64,000 nucleotides of DNA, taken from NCBI GenBank assembly GCA_028641055.1, contig CM054057.1, positions 401,564,814 through 401,628,813 of the forward strand. Reading direction: 5' to 3'. This DNA comes from Alopecurus myosuroides (lineage: Eukaryota > Streptophyta > Magnoliopsida > Poales > Poaceae). The notes beneath the pieces are model-generated. The model was not told the DNA's origin. It worked only from the letters and a program-made list of their open reading frames with translations, and did no database searches. A program made the position numbers and the translations under genes. Shown piece after piece: positions 12,409 through 23,947 of this stretch (positions are counted from its first letter, which is position 1; each line of letters begins with the position of its first letter).

Positions 12409-14268
12409 CTACTGAGAAGAGAAAAGGTCCGGATACTTCTTGCGAAGATCCTCTTCGGTCTCCCACGTTGCCTCTTTATCGGAATGATGAGACCACTGCA
12501 CTTTTAAGAACTTGGTGCTCTTGTTGCGAGTCTTACGTTCGGTCTCATCGAGAATTCGAACAGGGTGCTCCTCATAAGAGAGATCTTCTTGCAGTTCAAT
12601 GGAATCATGATCAACTGCACGATCTGGATCTTTGAAGCACCTCTTGAGCTGTGACACGTGAAACACATCGTGCACCTTGGATAGCTTTTCTGGAAGTTCA
12701 AGACGATAGGCATTTTCCGCACGCCTTGAGAGAATGTTGAAAGGACCAATGTATCTTGGTGCAAGTTTTCCTTTCACACCAAAACGATGAGTGCCTCTGA
12801 GGGGAGTTACACGGAGATATGCTTTGTCACCAGGTGCATAGATCATATCCCTGTGCTTGCTGTCATAGTAGCTTTTCTGACGAGACTGAGCAATCTTGAG
12901 ATTGTCACGAATGATGCGAACTTTCTCTTCGGCTTCCTTAACAATGTCAGGGCCTAAGAGTGAACGTTCACCAGCTCCAGACCAATTGATTGGACTCCTG
13001 CATCTGCGGCCATAGAGAGCCTCAAATGGTGCCATGCCTAGGCTTGCCTGGAAGCTGTTGTTGTAGGAGAATTCAGCATATGGAAGGCATTCCTCCCATT
13101 TCATGCCAAAGGATAGACCACATGCTCTGAGCATATCCTCGAGAATCTGATTGACTCTTTCGACTTGCCCTTGAGACTGAGGATGATAAGCTGTGCTGAA
13201 CAGAAGTTTGGTGCCCAAGGCTTCTTGAAAGCTTTTCCAGAAATGAGAAGTGAAAATGCTTCCACGGTCTGAGCTTATTTCCAATGGAACACCATGAAGA
13301 GGAACAATCTTTGCTGTGTAGAGCTCTGCTAACTGGCTAGCTGAGATTGTTTCTTTGACAGCAAAGAAGTGAGCTACTTTAGTGAGACGATCAATGACAA
13401 CGAAGATTGCATCGTTGCCCCTCTTAGACTTTGGAAAACCAGTGACGAAGTCCATTTCAATCATGTCCCACTTCCACTCAGGGATTTTCAGAGGTTGGAG
13501 AAGACCGGCTGTTTTCTGATGAACTGCCTTAACACGTTGACAAACGTCGCATTCAGAAACGTATTGAGCAATTTCACGTTTCATGCCAGGCCACCAATAC
13601 AGTGTCTTGAGATCCTGGTACATCTTTGTACTTCCAGGGTGTATGGAGAGAGGAGTTTCATGAGCCTCCTTGAGAATGACATCTTTGAGACTTTGAACTT
13701 GAGGAACTGCAATGCGTCCTTCGAAGAACACAGTTCCCTTGTCATCAATTGAGAAGGACTTAAATTTCTCCTTGCCTTCTTTGATGTGTTCTACCATCTT
13801 CTTGATTTCAGCATCACGAAGTTGTTCAGAACGAATCTTGTCCTCGAGAGTTGGACTGGCTGTCAAGTTTGCAAGATAGCCTTGAGGAACAAGACCAAGG
13901 TTGAGCTTCTGGAATTCTTCATGAAGAGGAGGTTGGCTTTCCATGATCATGAGATTATTGCAATACGACTTGCGACTGAGAGCATCGGCCATAACATTAG
14001 CCTTGCCTGGAGTGTAAGAAATGGTAAGATCAAAGTCCTTAATCTTTTCAATCCATCTCCTTTGCCTGAGGTTTAGATCTGGTTGAGTGAAGATATACTT
14101 CAGACTCTTATGATCGGAAAAGATTTCAGTGCGATTACCCAACAAGTATTGTCTCCATTTCTTGAGGGCAAACACAACTGCTGCAAGTTCAAGGTCATGA
14201 GTGGGATAATTGAGCTCATGTGCGTTCAACTGACGTGAAGCATAAGCCACAACTTGACGTTCTTGCAT
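12409..14268 (-). pseudogene. Tekay-like pol: RNase H, integrase, chromodomain
   Basis: An open frame of 619 codons ends at TAG 12409-12411. In order: RNase H ([21 protein letters not shown], then [11 protein letters not shown] and [12 protein letters not shown]); integrase HHCC region about residues 205-260 ([19 protein letters not shown]); catalytic core with [20 protein letters not shown] and [15 protein letters not shown] and HVSQLKRC; and a C-terminal chromodomain of about 50 residues ([27 protein letters not shown]). The chromodomain and its ending are typical of the Tekay/Del chromoviruses and would steer integration toward particular chromatin. The frame is the third part of a gag-pol broken by single-base deletions, so no full polyprotein is made from it. 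It starts just after the second break near 14310. Confidence 0.9.
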
Positions 14269-14279
14269 AAGAACTGCAC

Positions 14280-14868
14280 CTAGACCTTGGAGAGAAGCGT
14301 CACAGAATATTGGAAAGGTTTGGTAGGATCTGGGCCAACCAGAACTGGTGTAGAAGTGAGTTTAGTCTTCAGGAGATTGAAACTTTCATCACATTGTGGA
14401 GACCAAACGAACTTCTTGTCCTTCTTTGTGAGATCAGTGAGAGGTTTAGCAATCTTGGAGAAGTTTTGGACGAAACGACGGCAATAGCTAGCCAAGCCAA
14501 GAAAACTTCTTACTTGCTTCACCGTCTTTGGAGGTTTCCAATCAACAATTGCTTTAACCTTTTCTGGATCAATGGCTATGCCCTTGGCGGAGATGACATG
14601 ACCAAGGTAAGCAACTTCTGGAATCCAGAACTCACATTTGGAGAATTTGGCATATAGACGATGCTCGCGAAGCTTCATGAGAGTGAGACGAAGATGTTCT
14701 TCATGCTCTTCCTCGGATTTTGAGTAGACAAGAATGTCATCAAGATATACCACAACGAACTTGTCGAGGTATTCATGGAAGACAGAATTCATGAGTCGAG
14801 AGAATGTCGCCGGTGCATTGGTGAGACCAAAGGACATGACGGTGAATTCATATAGACCGTAGCGAGTG
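14280..14868 (-). pseudogene. Tekay-like pol: RT palm and thumb segment
   Basis: Middle part of the broken gag-pol. It opens near the [12 protein letters not shown] motif, carries the catalytic YLDD motif near 14740-14751 ([14 protein letters not shown]) and the thumb/connection region ([30 protein letters not shown]). It then leaves frame at TTCCAATATTC, where one A is missing from a run near 14310. It is joined upstream by another missing base, a T on the minus strand, near 14871. Both breaks are one base in a short homopolymer, so they are either old indels or assembly errors. Confidence 0.85.
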
Positions 14869-16798
14869 GTGAAGCTGTCTTTGGAATATCCTCTTTTCTG
14901 ATCTTTATTTGATGGTAACCCATTCTCAAGTCCAACTTGGAGAATATTGAGGCTCCAGCAAGTTGATCAAAAAGATCATCGATACGAGGAATTGGATACT
15001 TGTTTTTGATGGTTTTCTCGTTAAGAGGACGATAGTCAACAACGAGTCTCTTTGTGTGATCCTTCTTCGCAACGAACAGAGTTGGGCAACCCCAAGCCGA
15101 GGAACTAGGTTGAATGTAACCTTTTTCCATGTACATATCAATTTGTTCCTTTAACAACTTCAGCTCGGGAGTTCCTATCTTGTAGGGATGCTTAGAGATT
15201 GGAGCAGTACCTGGCTCAAGCTCGATCACGAACTCAACAGCTCTGTCCGGAGGCATCCCTGGCAACTCTTCTGGAAAGACGTCAGGGAATTCGCAAACCA
15301 CCGGAACATTTTCAAGTGAAGGTAGAGGTTTTGCATCGAGGTTGCACAGCTGAAAGGAACTTGATTCATTTGGAGAATAGACTATCTGGCCAGAAGGGTG
15401 GAACAGAGTTATTGACTTTTGAGCACAGTCAATCCTTGCTTTATTAGCTTTCAGCCAATCCATACCAAGAATGACATCAATGTCAGAACTTCCCAGCAAC
15501 ATGAGAGAGGCAAGGAAAATGTGGCCTCCAATTAGGATTTGATTATCCTTACTTATCTTGGAGGTCAACATTTGAGATCCCGGGGAGTGAACAGTGATTT
15601 GATTGCTTAGTGGAACCACAATTAGGTTGTTTGTTGTGGCAAAAATCTTTGACACAAAAGAATGCGATGCTCCGGTATCAAACAACACTTTAGCTGGAAA
15701 AGAGTTTACGGGTAATATACCGAGAACGACGTCAGGAGCTTCCTCAGCTTTGTCGATCTTGACATGATTCACCCTTGCGGTCCTCCCGACAGGCCTGTTG
15801 TTGGAGTTGAAGGCCTTAGGCGGGGGAGCGCGCACCATTGCCTGGTTTGTGTTGGGACGAGGTGGTGGTGGAGGTAGCTGCCTCTGCGTGCACTTGTCAG
15901 CGTAGTGCCCCGTCTGCTTGCACTTGTAGCAAGTGACGACACGAGGAGGCCCTGGCCTTGGCTGCCCCATCGAAGCCCTCTGATCATGCATCTGAACAGG
16001 GTTGGGTCGGCGGGGAGCGAAGCCTGGAGAAGTTTGGGCGTATGGAGCCCGAGTGACAGCACCATTTGGCACCCAGATGCGGCGCTTCTGCGGAGGGGTG
16101 GTCATGTTGGAGGAGGAACCACCCTCACGCGAGTGCTTGCGAGACTCCTCGAACGCCTTGCGCCCATTTTCTTCATTGAGCGCGGTGTTAACGAGCTCCT
16201 CGAAGTTGTTGGCCTTGATATTGGTGAGGGCATACTTGAGTTCCGGGTTAAAACCTCTGCGGAACCTTGCCATCTTCTTAGCCTCAGTGGACACCTCATC
16301 ACCAGCGTAACGAGCAAGGCGATTGAACTCACTCTGATAGCCGATGACGTCCAGCTTGCCCTGCTTGAGTGAGCAAAACTCTTCACGCATCCTTTCCATG
16401 AGACCATCTGGAATGTGGTGCTTCAGGAAGGCTTCCTTGAAACAAACCCAGGTGATTGGAAAGCCAGCTCTCATGGCCTGGTAGTTTTCCCACCAAGTAG
16501 CTGCCTGACCCTTCAGCAGATAGGAGGCATACTTGACCTTGTCTTCCTCAGCAACGTGAGCAATCTCCAGAGCCTTAGCTATCTCACGGATCCAGTCATC
16601 AGCGTCCAGAGGCTCGCGTGTGGCCACGAAAGCTCTCGGACCCAGACTGAGGAACTCCTTGATGCTGACTCGTGGAGCATTCTGGTTGTTGTGCTGGTTA
16701 GTCTGAAACTGGGCCATCTGTGCCATGACTTGGGTCATCTGAGTCAACAGCTCCGTGATTGGCGGTGGCTCAGGCGGGTTGTTCCTTGTTGGCGGCAT
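14869..16798 (-). CDS. Tekay-like gag, protease and N-terminal RT
   Basis: Starts at ATG 16798-16796 ([13 protein letters not shown]). Gag core: [49 protein letters not shown] and FRRGF, roughly residues 60-200. A basic linker follows, then a CCHC zinc knuckle ([14 protein letters not shown]) near residues 289-302. Protease has [11 protein letters not shown] near residue 372. The RT begins after [11 protein letters not shown], with [22 protein letters not shown] and [13 protein letters not shown]. True frame ends near 14871; the open frame runs on to 14789 with unrelated residues. Gag and pol share one frame here, as usual for chromoviruses. The PBS at 18350 and the leader ORF lie upstream. 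Confidence 0.9.
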
Positions 16799-17007
16799 CC
16801 TGAATGGAAATGCATTTTAGCACAACAATAGAAAAGGATAGACTTGGAAACCGAAAGAGAGATTATTCCGACGCATGAATAGATAACCAACAGGTACATC
16901 ATCACATGTTCAAATACATCAGAATATCCAACACACCACAAATGGTTCGAATGCCAAAGGATAACTAAACATAGCTAAGAATGGATACATCGGTACTCCC
17001 ATGCTCA

Positions 17008-17940
17008 TCACGCAGGACGGCGGCTAGGAGTACGGCGAGAGGTACGGTGAGGAGCACGCCCACGAAAGTAGGTAGAACGACGATCCACATAGATCTGACG
17101 TGGTCTGAGAGCGACTCTAGGTGTGGTGAAGTACATAGCGTCGACTCCCTGTGCTCCAAAGCGTGGAATCCCAGTGTAACCAGCACCGAGGTTGAGGAGT
17201 GGACCTCTGATCGGCTCGTAACCTCCAGCATCTGGCAGACGACGACCAACTGGCTGATCGAAACGTGCAAAGCGCTCGTCTCCAACAAAGTCTGTGGTGT
17301 AAGTCGCCAGACGAGTCAAAGCAAGGTAGAGCTGCTCTCTGACTGAAGCCAACTCCTGAGATAGTGTGCTGGCAACTGCGTCACTGTGCCTCACAAACTG
17401 AGCGGTGGTGTGCAGCCTGGAGTTATCATGCTCGTAGACATCCAAGTTGTCGTAGAGAGTGAAGTGAGCTCCCTCCGAAGTGATGTAACCACGGGGGATG
17501 TGGCGATAGATAGAATCGTCAAATCCCCAGTAGTCAGCATGAAGGACGGTGAGACTCACATAAGCTGCCTGCTGCACAGCCATATCCACTGTGGAACCTA
17601 CTGCCTCGTAGCGGTGGACTACGCTCATGCCATCATCTGACAGAATGTAGACGGTAGCCTGGTAGTAGGTCTGGTCAAACTCTCGCTGCTGCTCGTAGAC
17701 CTGGTACTCTGGTGCCCAACGGAACCCCAGAAAAGTGACCATGTCCCTCAGCATCTCCGGATAACCGGCAGTGCTCTCGCAACGAGTCATACGAACCACC
17801 TGCGGGTAGAACCTGAGATCCATCTGCAGATGATCGGGGAAGTTTTGATTAGACGCCGGTAGAAGAACTGAAGTGGAAAGCAACAACAAGGTTTGAACGG
17901 ACGAAAGGATGTTGAGAAGAACAGGATATCGAAGCAACAT
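17008..17940 (-). CDS. Extra ORF between PBS and gag of Tekay-like element (orf0-like)
   Basis: An uninterrupted 310-codon frame from ATG 17940-17938 to a stop at 17008, on the same strand as gag and 209 bp upstream of it. A later in-frame Met at about 17823 (MDLRFYPQVV) is an equally good start. The middle has YYQATVYILSDDG, HRYEAVGSTVDMAVQQAAYVSL, and the tail is Arg-rich (RRSTYFRGR, TSRRTPSRR). I recognise no catalytic motif. An extra ORF in this position is known from rice RIRE3/RIRE8-type elements as orf0; its role is unknown. The absence of stops in an element whose pol has two frameshifts suggests it was kept under selection until recently. The AVQQAAYVSL helix after two strands loosely recalls a dsRNA-binding fold, but this is a guess. 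Confidence 0.6.
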   Translation of the reverse strand: MLLRYPVLLNILSSVQTLLLLSTSVLLPASNQNFPDHLQMDLRFYPQVVRMTRCESTAGYPEMLRDMVTFLGFRWAPEYQVYEQQREFDQTYYQATVYILSDDGMSVVHRYEAVGSTVDMAVQQAAYVSLTVLHADYWGFDDSIYRHIPRGYITSEGAHFTLYDNLDVYEHDNSRLHTTAQFVRHSDAVASTLSQELASVREQLYLALTRLATYTTDFVGDERFARFDQPVGRRLPDAGGYEPIRGPLLNLGAGYTGIPRFGAQGVDAMYFTTPRVALRPRQIYVDRRSTYFRGRAPHRTSRRTPSRRPA

Positions 17941-18349
17941 TGGGGAAACACGAGACCAAACACTCCTGAGGTACTACGGAAAACCCATCCAGGCTTCTAA
18001 AGGATCAATATCTACTGCTTAAGGAATAGAGGATCTGCTTCCGGGGCTTAGACGCCTCCGTTCTCAATCGTGAGTAGGCAACATGATAAATCATGTCACA
18101 ACCACCTCCATTCTATGGTCTAGTAGATATAACTATCCTAGAGAAACCAGGATACGAGAAACCCTAACTTGAAAGTTTAGATGAGAAGAGAAAACAACGT
18201 TTCACTTCCTTACCAGAAAAATGGGAGGGTGGGTGGGGAAAGAAATAAAAGAACAGAATTCCTACTCTCACGTTTCATTTTTCCTATATAGCTACAAAAT
18301 AGTTTCTAGACTCAACTGCGACCAGTAAAAGGGATCCTACAGGCAGACA
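17941..18349 (-). other. Leader of Tekay-like element, no gene seen
   Basis: About 410 bases between the PBS and the leader ORF. No open frame of note and no repeat seen. It would be the 5' untranslated region of the element's RNA. Confidence 0.6.
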
Positions 18350-18362
18350 GGCTCTGATACCA
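18350..18362 (-). other. Primer-binding site, initiator tRNA-Met type
   Basis: On the minus strand TGGTATCAGAGCC follows the 5' LTR end (GGGTGCGACA) after two bases (AA). This is the standard tRNA-iMet primer site and fixes the element's orientation. Confidence 0.9.
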
Positions 18363-18364
18363 TT

Positions 18365-21300
18365 TGTCGCACCCGGACTTCTAGAGGATACTCACAGTCC
18401 GCTAAACAGTAGAGCAAATGGCTTACGGGGCATACCGGCACCCGCATCTCAATATGAGCAGGCCAACACGTAAACGTGTGACAACCATTCTCTACTATCC
18501 ATCGTCTACGCAAACCATCCCATAGAAATCAGGACACTTCCGTTGACGTACTTCATAACATACACACATGGTACGTCAACGGCATTAGAACAATTGATAT
18601 CACAACATATCTCTAAGACACAAAAGATTGAAATAAGTTGCAAATAGCTCTCACTAGAGCAGAGATAGCAAATACAATCATCCAGAGGACACATGTCCCA
18701 ACAATTCATCATTACAACACAGCGGAAGCATCCAAAGTGTCTGAGTACAGACAAGATCCAAATAGGCCTAAGAGACCGGAAACGAAAAGACGGGGCCCAT
18801 CCACGATGTCTCGGATCCTGCCTGGGTCCGCTATCTACTCGTCAGTAGCCTCGTCATACTCCACGTAGTAGCCTCCATGGGGATCCTCGGAAACGTAGTC
18901 TGCGGAAACCACAGCCCCAAAGGGGTCAGTACAGACAAGTACTGGCAAGCAAGACTCACAAGATACCATAGTGTACCCGGCAACACCAAGTACAGATGCT
19001 TTGGGTTCAACGGAAGAATAGGTGATACAAAAGTGCGGCAGCAGGCTGCTCTAACCAACTACAGAAACACGCTACAACATCCGGCTAAAAGAGAGGGATA
19101 AGATAGCGTATCGTAACCAACTATAACTAACCTCAAACAAACCCATCCTGGATCTCGCCCCTTATCCAAAGAAGCAATCCGAGGATAACTCACACAGTTG
19201 GATTAATGATGGTTCAAGTTATTGTGTCAATAAGGCTATTACTAGTCAAGTTGTCATTAGTTAGGTGTAAGTTGTTCTGAGTACTTGTTAGCCAGTACTT
19301 TCACCAAGTCAACCATAACCGCGGAAAACACGGCTTCTCGAGAAGATTTAACCCTGCAGGGGTGCACCAATTTGGTCGTACACGTAAGAATATCCCGCCA
19401 GACGGGAATCAAACCCACCAAGCGAGGCACTCAACACAACTCAACTCTTCTTCGCATCAAGCCCAAAGAACCACGTGCTGTGCGTGCACGGCTAATCGAG
19501 CCCCCACGAAGAAAAGGGGGACCCTCATAGCACTGGAAGATCACGCCGCCCTAAATGCCGACTACAAAAGTTCCACCCTGGCCTCGGGTTCGTACCTGCA
19601 TATGCGTGCATCAAATGGAAAGCCCGAACTAAGTGTGGCGATTTGGACGAGATGCGAATCGAATCAAATTGAGGGGGCGCCCATACACGCTTCCCACATG
19701 CGGATAGTGCGCTCATCATGGATCAGTAGACAAGACCCTTTTCCTAATTAGGGTCGACACTAGCAGGCCTCAAAACCACGCCGGGCCTCCTGCCGGTGCC
19801 TTATCATCAAATTAGCATTACCTCAAACATTAACAGGTTGATTGTTTGAACATCGAGCCCCAGAACATAATAAATATGGTAACAGAAATAACGGACAGCA
19901 GACTCGAGCAAAAACAAACCTAAGCATGCTAGTAAGACACGGGCAACAAGCAACGGGGTTATAGGTGTGGAGGTGAGGCTATATCAGGGTTAAAGGATAA
20001 CATGTGATAGGATCGGAACACAAGCAACGATTCATAAGGCTAGCAGAATAGACAACGGAAAGTATCGGTATCCAATGTGGAAAGGAACACAATGGTTCAT
20101 GTGAGTGAATACTTGCCTGCAAACTCAGCAGCCTGGTACTGAGCTAACTCCTCAGAAGTAGTGTCGTAAACCTCGTCTGTCTCAACGTCGTCGTCTATTC
20201 GAGAAGAAGCAAACAAACAACGCAGAGAGACAAACAATCAATAACATGGCATAATGCACAATCATGGGATGATGCCTGACAATTTAATTGATGCATCAAA
20301 GGTAAGCTAGTTGACATGGTAACTTAATTAAATGGACCCCTATGCAATTTGGGTTGCATATGGAAAGCCCATGAATTTAGGTTGAAATAATTGTTCTACA
20401 ACTAACCAACAGGTGAAAGTGGATTAGCAGGATGCATGGATGAGGAAAACAAAAAGAAAACAACAATAGATCCAATTTGAAATAAAGTTTACCAAGTTTG
20501 GAATTTTATTTATTAAGTTATGAAAATTTGCTTCTTAAAGAAATTACACAAGCATTTGTTGTTTTCACCAATTTTAATTGTTCAAAATAGATGACAAAAT
20601 TCATATTTGGAAAGAGCACAAAATTTTAGGTGGAATACATGTTTCATTTATTGAAAAAGGATTTATAATGAATTAATTATGAATTAAACAAGTTGAACAA
20701 GATTTAAAAGGATTTAAATCAAGTATGAATTTATTTGAATTTTTATTTGTTCAAAAGATTAAATCAAATTCATATTTGAAAAGTTTATAGTTTTCTGGTT
20801 TGAAAACATATTTTATAAGTTCAAAAAGAAATTAATTTGACCAAGTTATTAATTTAGCAATTTTAAATGATTTAAACAAGGTTTAAATTAATTAACCAAT
20901 TTTAATTATTCAAAACATGAAACAAAGTTTATATTTGAAAAGGTGGTTCAATTTGGCATGGAAAACATATTTTATATGTGTTATTTGAAATAAGTTTGAT
21001 TTAGTTATGAAATTAACCAAATTTGAAATGATTTGTTTGAATTTGAATTTTGTAAACATTTGAAATGTTCAAAACAGAAAACAAATGATTTAATCAGATA
21101 GAGAATTAAATTTGGTTCAGTATACCTATTTTATTTGTATTATTTGGATTTGAAATTCAAAAGATATTTGCATTTGGAATTTAGGGACCAATCTGTAAAT
21201 AAAATGGACTGAAACTTAAAAAAAAATAGCCAGAACGATTTACACCCCGCAGTGGCCTAGCCCAGGCCACTGATAGAGGGGCCCTGGGCCACGGTGGCCC

Positions 21301-21984
21301 GCGTGTGTGCGCGTGGCTGCAGTGCCGCTGACAGGGAGGCCCACCTGTCAGCGCTCGCGGTGCAAAAATTGGTGGTTTATTCCGCAAGGGGCAGGGATCG
21401 AACCCTCGACCCCGTGAGCGCGTGCGTGTGCTGTTGCCACTGCGGTGGCGAATCGTTTTTGTCAGTAAGGGAGGCGCAGGGAGGATATGGTTCAGTTAGC
21501 GCTGCTGACTGAAACTGAATTTGATTCAGTTGACTGAACATGTCGACAGAACGGTGCTCGCCGGCGGTGACTGCTGCACTGCTGCTGCTCACGGTGGACG
21601 CGCTGGTGCTCGTGGGTGTGCGTGTGCTTTTGACGTGATGCAGAGAGAGGGAAAGGGGGGTGGAAAAGATGGTGCTCACCGGGAGGAAAATCAGAGGGAG
21701 GTGCTCGGGGCAGTGGACGACGGCGACAGCGAGCTGGACGGCGGCGGCGCTGCAGCAGCTCTAAGTGCTCGCTGTGGTGTCGAGGAAGTAGAGGAAGCCG
21801 TGGGGGCTTCGTTCCCGTGGCTAGACAGGCCTGGAGGTGGCCAACTCAGCGGCGATCATCGGAATACAGTGGCGGTGGTGCGGTGGGTTCAGCGGTGGCA
21901 TGGTGCCGCGACAGAGAATAGCGGGAGAGAGGGGGAAACGACGGCGGCGAGAGAGGGAGAGAGGAGGGAGGACTAGGGCAGAGG
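18365..21984 (-). repeat. 5' LTR of Tekay-like element, truncated
   Basis: Matches 7948-11574 throughout with scattered substitutions and small indels (a few percent by eye). The match ends at GGCAGAGG (21977-21984), where a new LTR beginning TGAAAG starts. About 0.8 kb of this LTR is missing from the window. The open frames within 18506-19751 and 21181-21976 are repeats of those in the other LTR copy and have no family motifs. A GC-rich island recurs at about 21225-21984. Confidence 0.9.
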
Positions 21985-23060
21985 TGAAAGTAAAGTATAG
22001 GCACCTAGAGGGGGAGGGTGAATAGGTGCTACGACCAATTTTAATTTTTCTTAAGATTTAGGCTTGACAAGAAGGTAAATTCTCTAGATTATGCAACTAG
22101 GGGTGAATTTACCTATATGACAAGGCAAGCAATTAAGGCAACTAGAACAACACTTAATACAACTAGTACAATAATAAATGTAACAAGTACTAGTAAGAAA
22201 ATAGGGAGGAACGAGATAACCGATGGAAGCACACGGAGACACGATGTATTCCCGAGTTCCTCCTTGTTAAGGGAGTACGTCTCGTTGGAGGGGTGTGAGC
22301 TCGCCACAAAGGCCTACTTAACGCCACGAAGGCCTCACCCTATTCTCCGATGAACTCCGCCACAAAGGCCTAGTTCACCTTCCACTATTGAACCCCTTTG
22401 AGGCGGGGATCGAATCCTTTACAAACAAGTTTGGGGCACACACCCACAACTTAATTGGGGGCTCCCAACACTCACAAATCACCAAGAGTAGCAAGAAGCC
22501 TAGGTTCTCCACATGAGGAAACCCCAGGCCAAGATTCCTCAAGCAAAGGAGAGGGGAAATGAAATCCGGTTGGTGAAGACGTAGATCGGGGCCTTCTCCT
22601 TCAATCCTCCAAAGATCTAGACTTTTGGGTGGTTGGATTGGGAGATCTAGCAAGGTGGTTGAGCTCCAACAATGGTGTCTTTAAGTCTGGTCGAGCTAAC
22701 TGAAGGTAGGTGGAGGGGAGGGGGTATTTATACCCCTCATCAATGCAAAGAGCCGTTGGAGCATTTCTGGCGAAAACACACCGGAGACTCCGGTGTAAAG
22801 GCCGGAGACTCCGGTCTGGGCTGGAGACTCCGGACAGATTCCGGTGTCCCAATTCTTCAGAGAAAATCCACTCCGGAGACTCCGGTCTGGTGGACCGGAG
22901 ACTCCGGTCTTGGCGCTTCGAATAGGCACAGAGGGAGTCTGTGGTCTTGCGGATGAAGGATAGTTGTGCTCACACCAGAGACTCCGGTAAGTATCCGGCA
23001 AGTCTCCGGTGTGGGTACAGTGTGCGACACCACCAAGTCCTTAGCGAAAATCTCGAAGAA
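21985..23060 (-). repeat. SIRE-type Copia 3' LTR, part 1
   Basis: This segment and 48389-48795 form one LTR split by the outer Tat element. On the minus strand the LTR starts TGAAAG at 48795 and ends CTTTCA at 21985, giving matching 6-base inverted ends and a total of about 1483 bp. AGAGG at 21980-21984 is the expected target-site copy in the Tekay-like LTR. The segment contains the phrase CACCTAGAGGG(G) near 22002 and many GGAGACTCCGG near-palindromes from 22780 on. Open frames here are chance products of these repeats. The remainder of the Copia element lies beyond the window or was displaced. Confidence 0.75.
22784..23055. repeat. GGAGACTCCGG-rich minisatellite, left part
   Basis: Repeated CCGGAGACTCCGG-like near-palindromes occur from 22784 to 22910. 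A longer unit follows from about 22965 to 23055 (ACACCAGAGACTCCGG ... CTCCGGTGTGGGTACAG ... CCTTAGCGAAAATC). The same long unit recurs two to three more times at 48389-48660 with a period of about 94 bp. The outer Tat element has inserted within the array. Confidence 0.8.
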
Positions 23061-23947
23061 TGTCAGGGGGTTACCCCCGAGTAGGGTAAAGGCAAGTGGT
23101 AAAGGCGACTTACAGAAGAGAGATTTGGTCGAGTAGCCGACTACCTGGTACTTGCTACCCGATCGACTGCTACTCGGTCTCACCTCAAGATGACCGGAAG
23201 GAGATATCAGTCAAGTTCCATCCATTCGAGTAGAAGAGTTGGCCCGAGTAAAATTGGCGGGAACCTACTCGGGCCAGAAAGTCAAAGGAGCCGTTCTGAC
23301 ACAGGATCCCGCGTATCCTGGGTCCGTACTTGGCAGTATTCGAACTACTGTTCATCTGGGACCGGCCTGCCTGACAGTGAAAGCATGGAAGCAGGCCGTG
23401 GCAGGATAAGGGGGGCCTACTCTGTGTTTGGCACAGTGATACCAGTCTGTCCCCTTGTTTTGCCCAACGACTTTCCAGATGCAGCCAAGATTAGGAACCA
23501 AAGCTGTCAGCGGGAACCCGGAAGAAGGACGATGTGCACACTATGTCGACACTTGTCCGTGTTTGGACGTATCCGGCTGGGCACCAGGTATATAAGGTGC
23601 CCCGCCGCCTCCTGCGTGAGGCATCGCATAAGAGATCGCATACTAGAACAGAAGAAACCCTAGGTTCTTGACCTAATTCATCACGTAGAGAGAGGAGTGG
23701 CTACTCGGTAGCAAGAACATTGTATTGTGGCTACTCGGTGAGACACCAAAATACACAAAGAAAGGCAGGAGTAGGGGTTTTACCTCCTCACGAGGGCCCT
23801 GAACCTGGGTAGATCGTGTTGTTTGCAGTGTTTACTTCGTACCTCACGCGGCTACTCGTCGCGTGATCCCTCCCCGAGCACCTCCAGCGTCCTTCGTCCC
23901 CACATCTTTAGCCATCCCATGGCATCTGCCGTGACACCACCACGACA
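23061..23947 (+). repeat. 5' LTR of outer Tat element
   Basis: 887 bp, starting TGTC and ending GACA, which are inverted repeats of each other. Contains a TATA box at 23589-23596 and the ATG of the gag-pol frame at 23919, so the polyprotein start lies inside the LTR. The 3' copy is 47498-48383. Confidence 0.95.
23589..23596 (+). promoter_or_regulatory. TATA box in outer Tat 5' LTR
   Basis: TATATAAG, followed by a GC-rich stretch and the gag ATG 330 bases downstream. The same motif stands at 48025-48032 in the 3' LTR. Confidence 0.7.

Noticed and set aside
22784..23055. CRISPR-like array of direct repeats
   Set aside because: Plant LTR minisatellite with degenerate units and no unique spacers of constant length.
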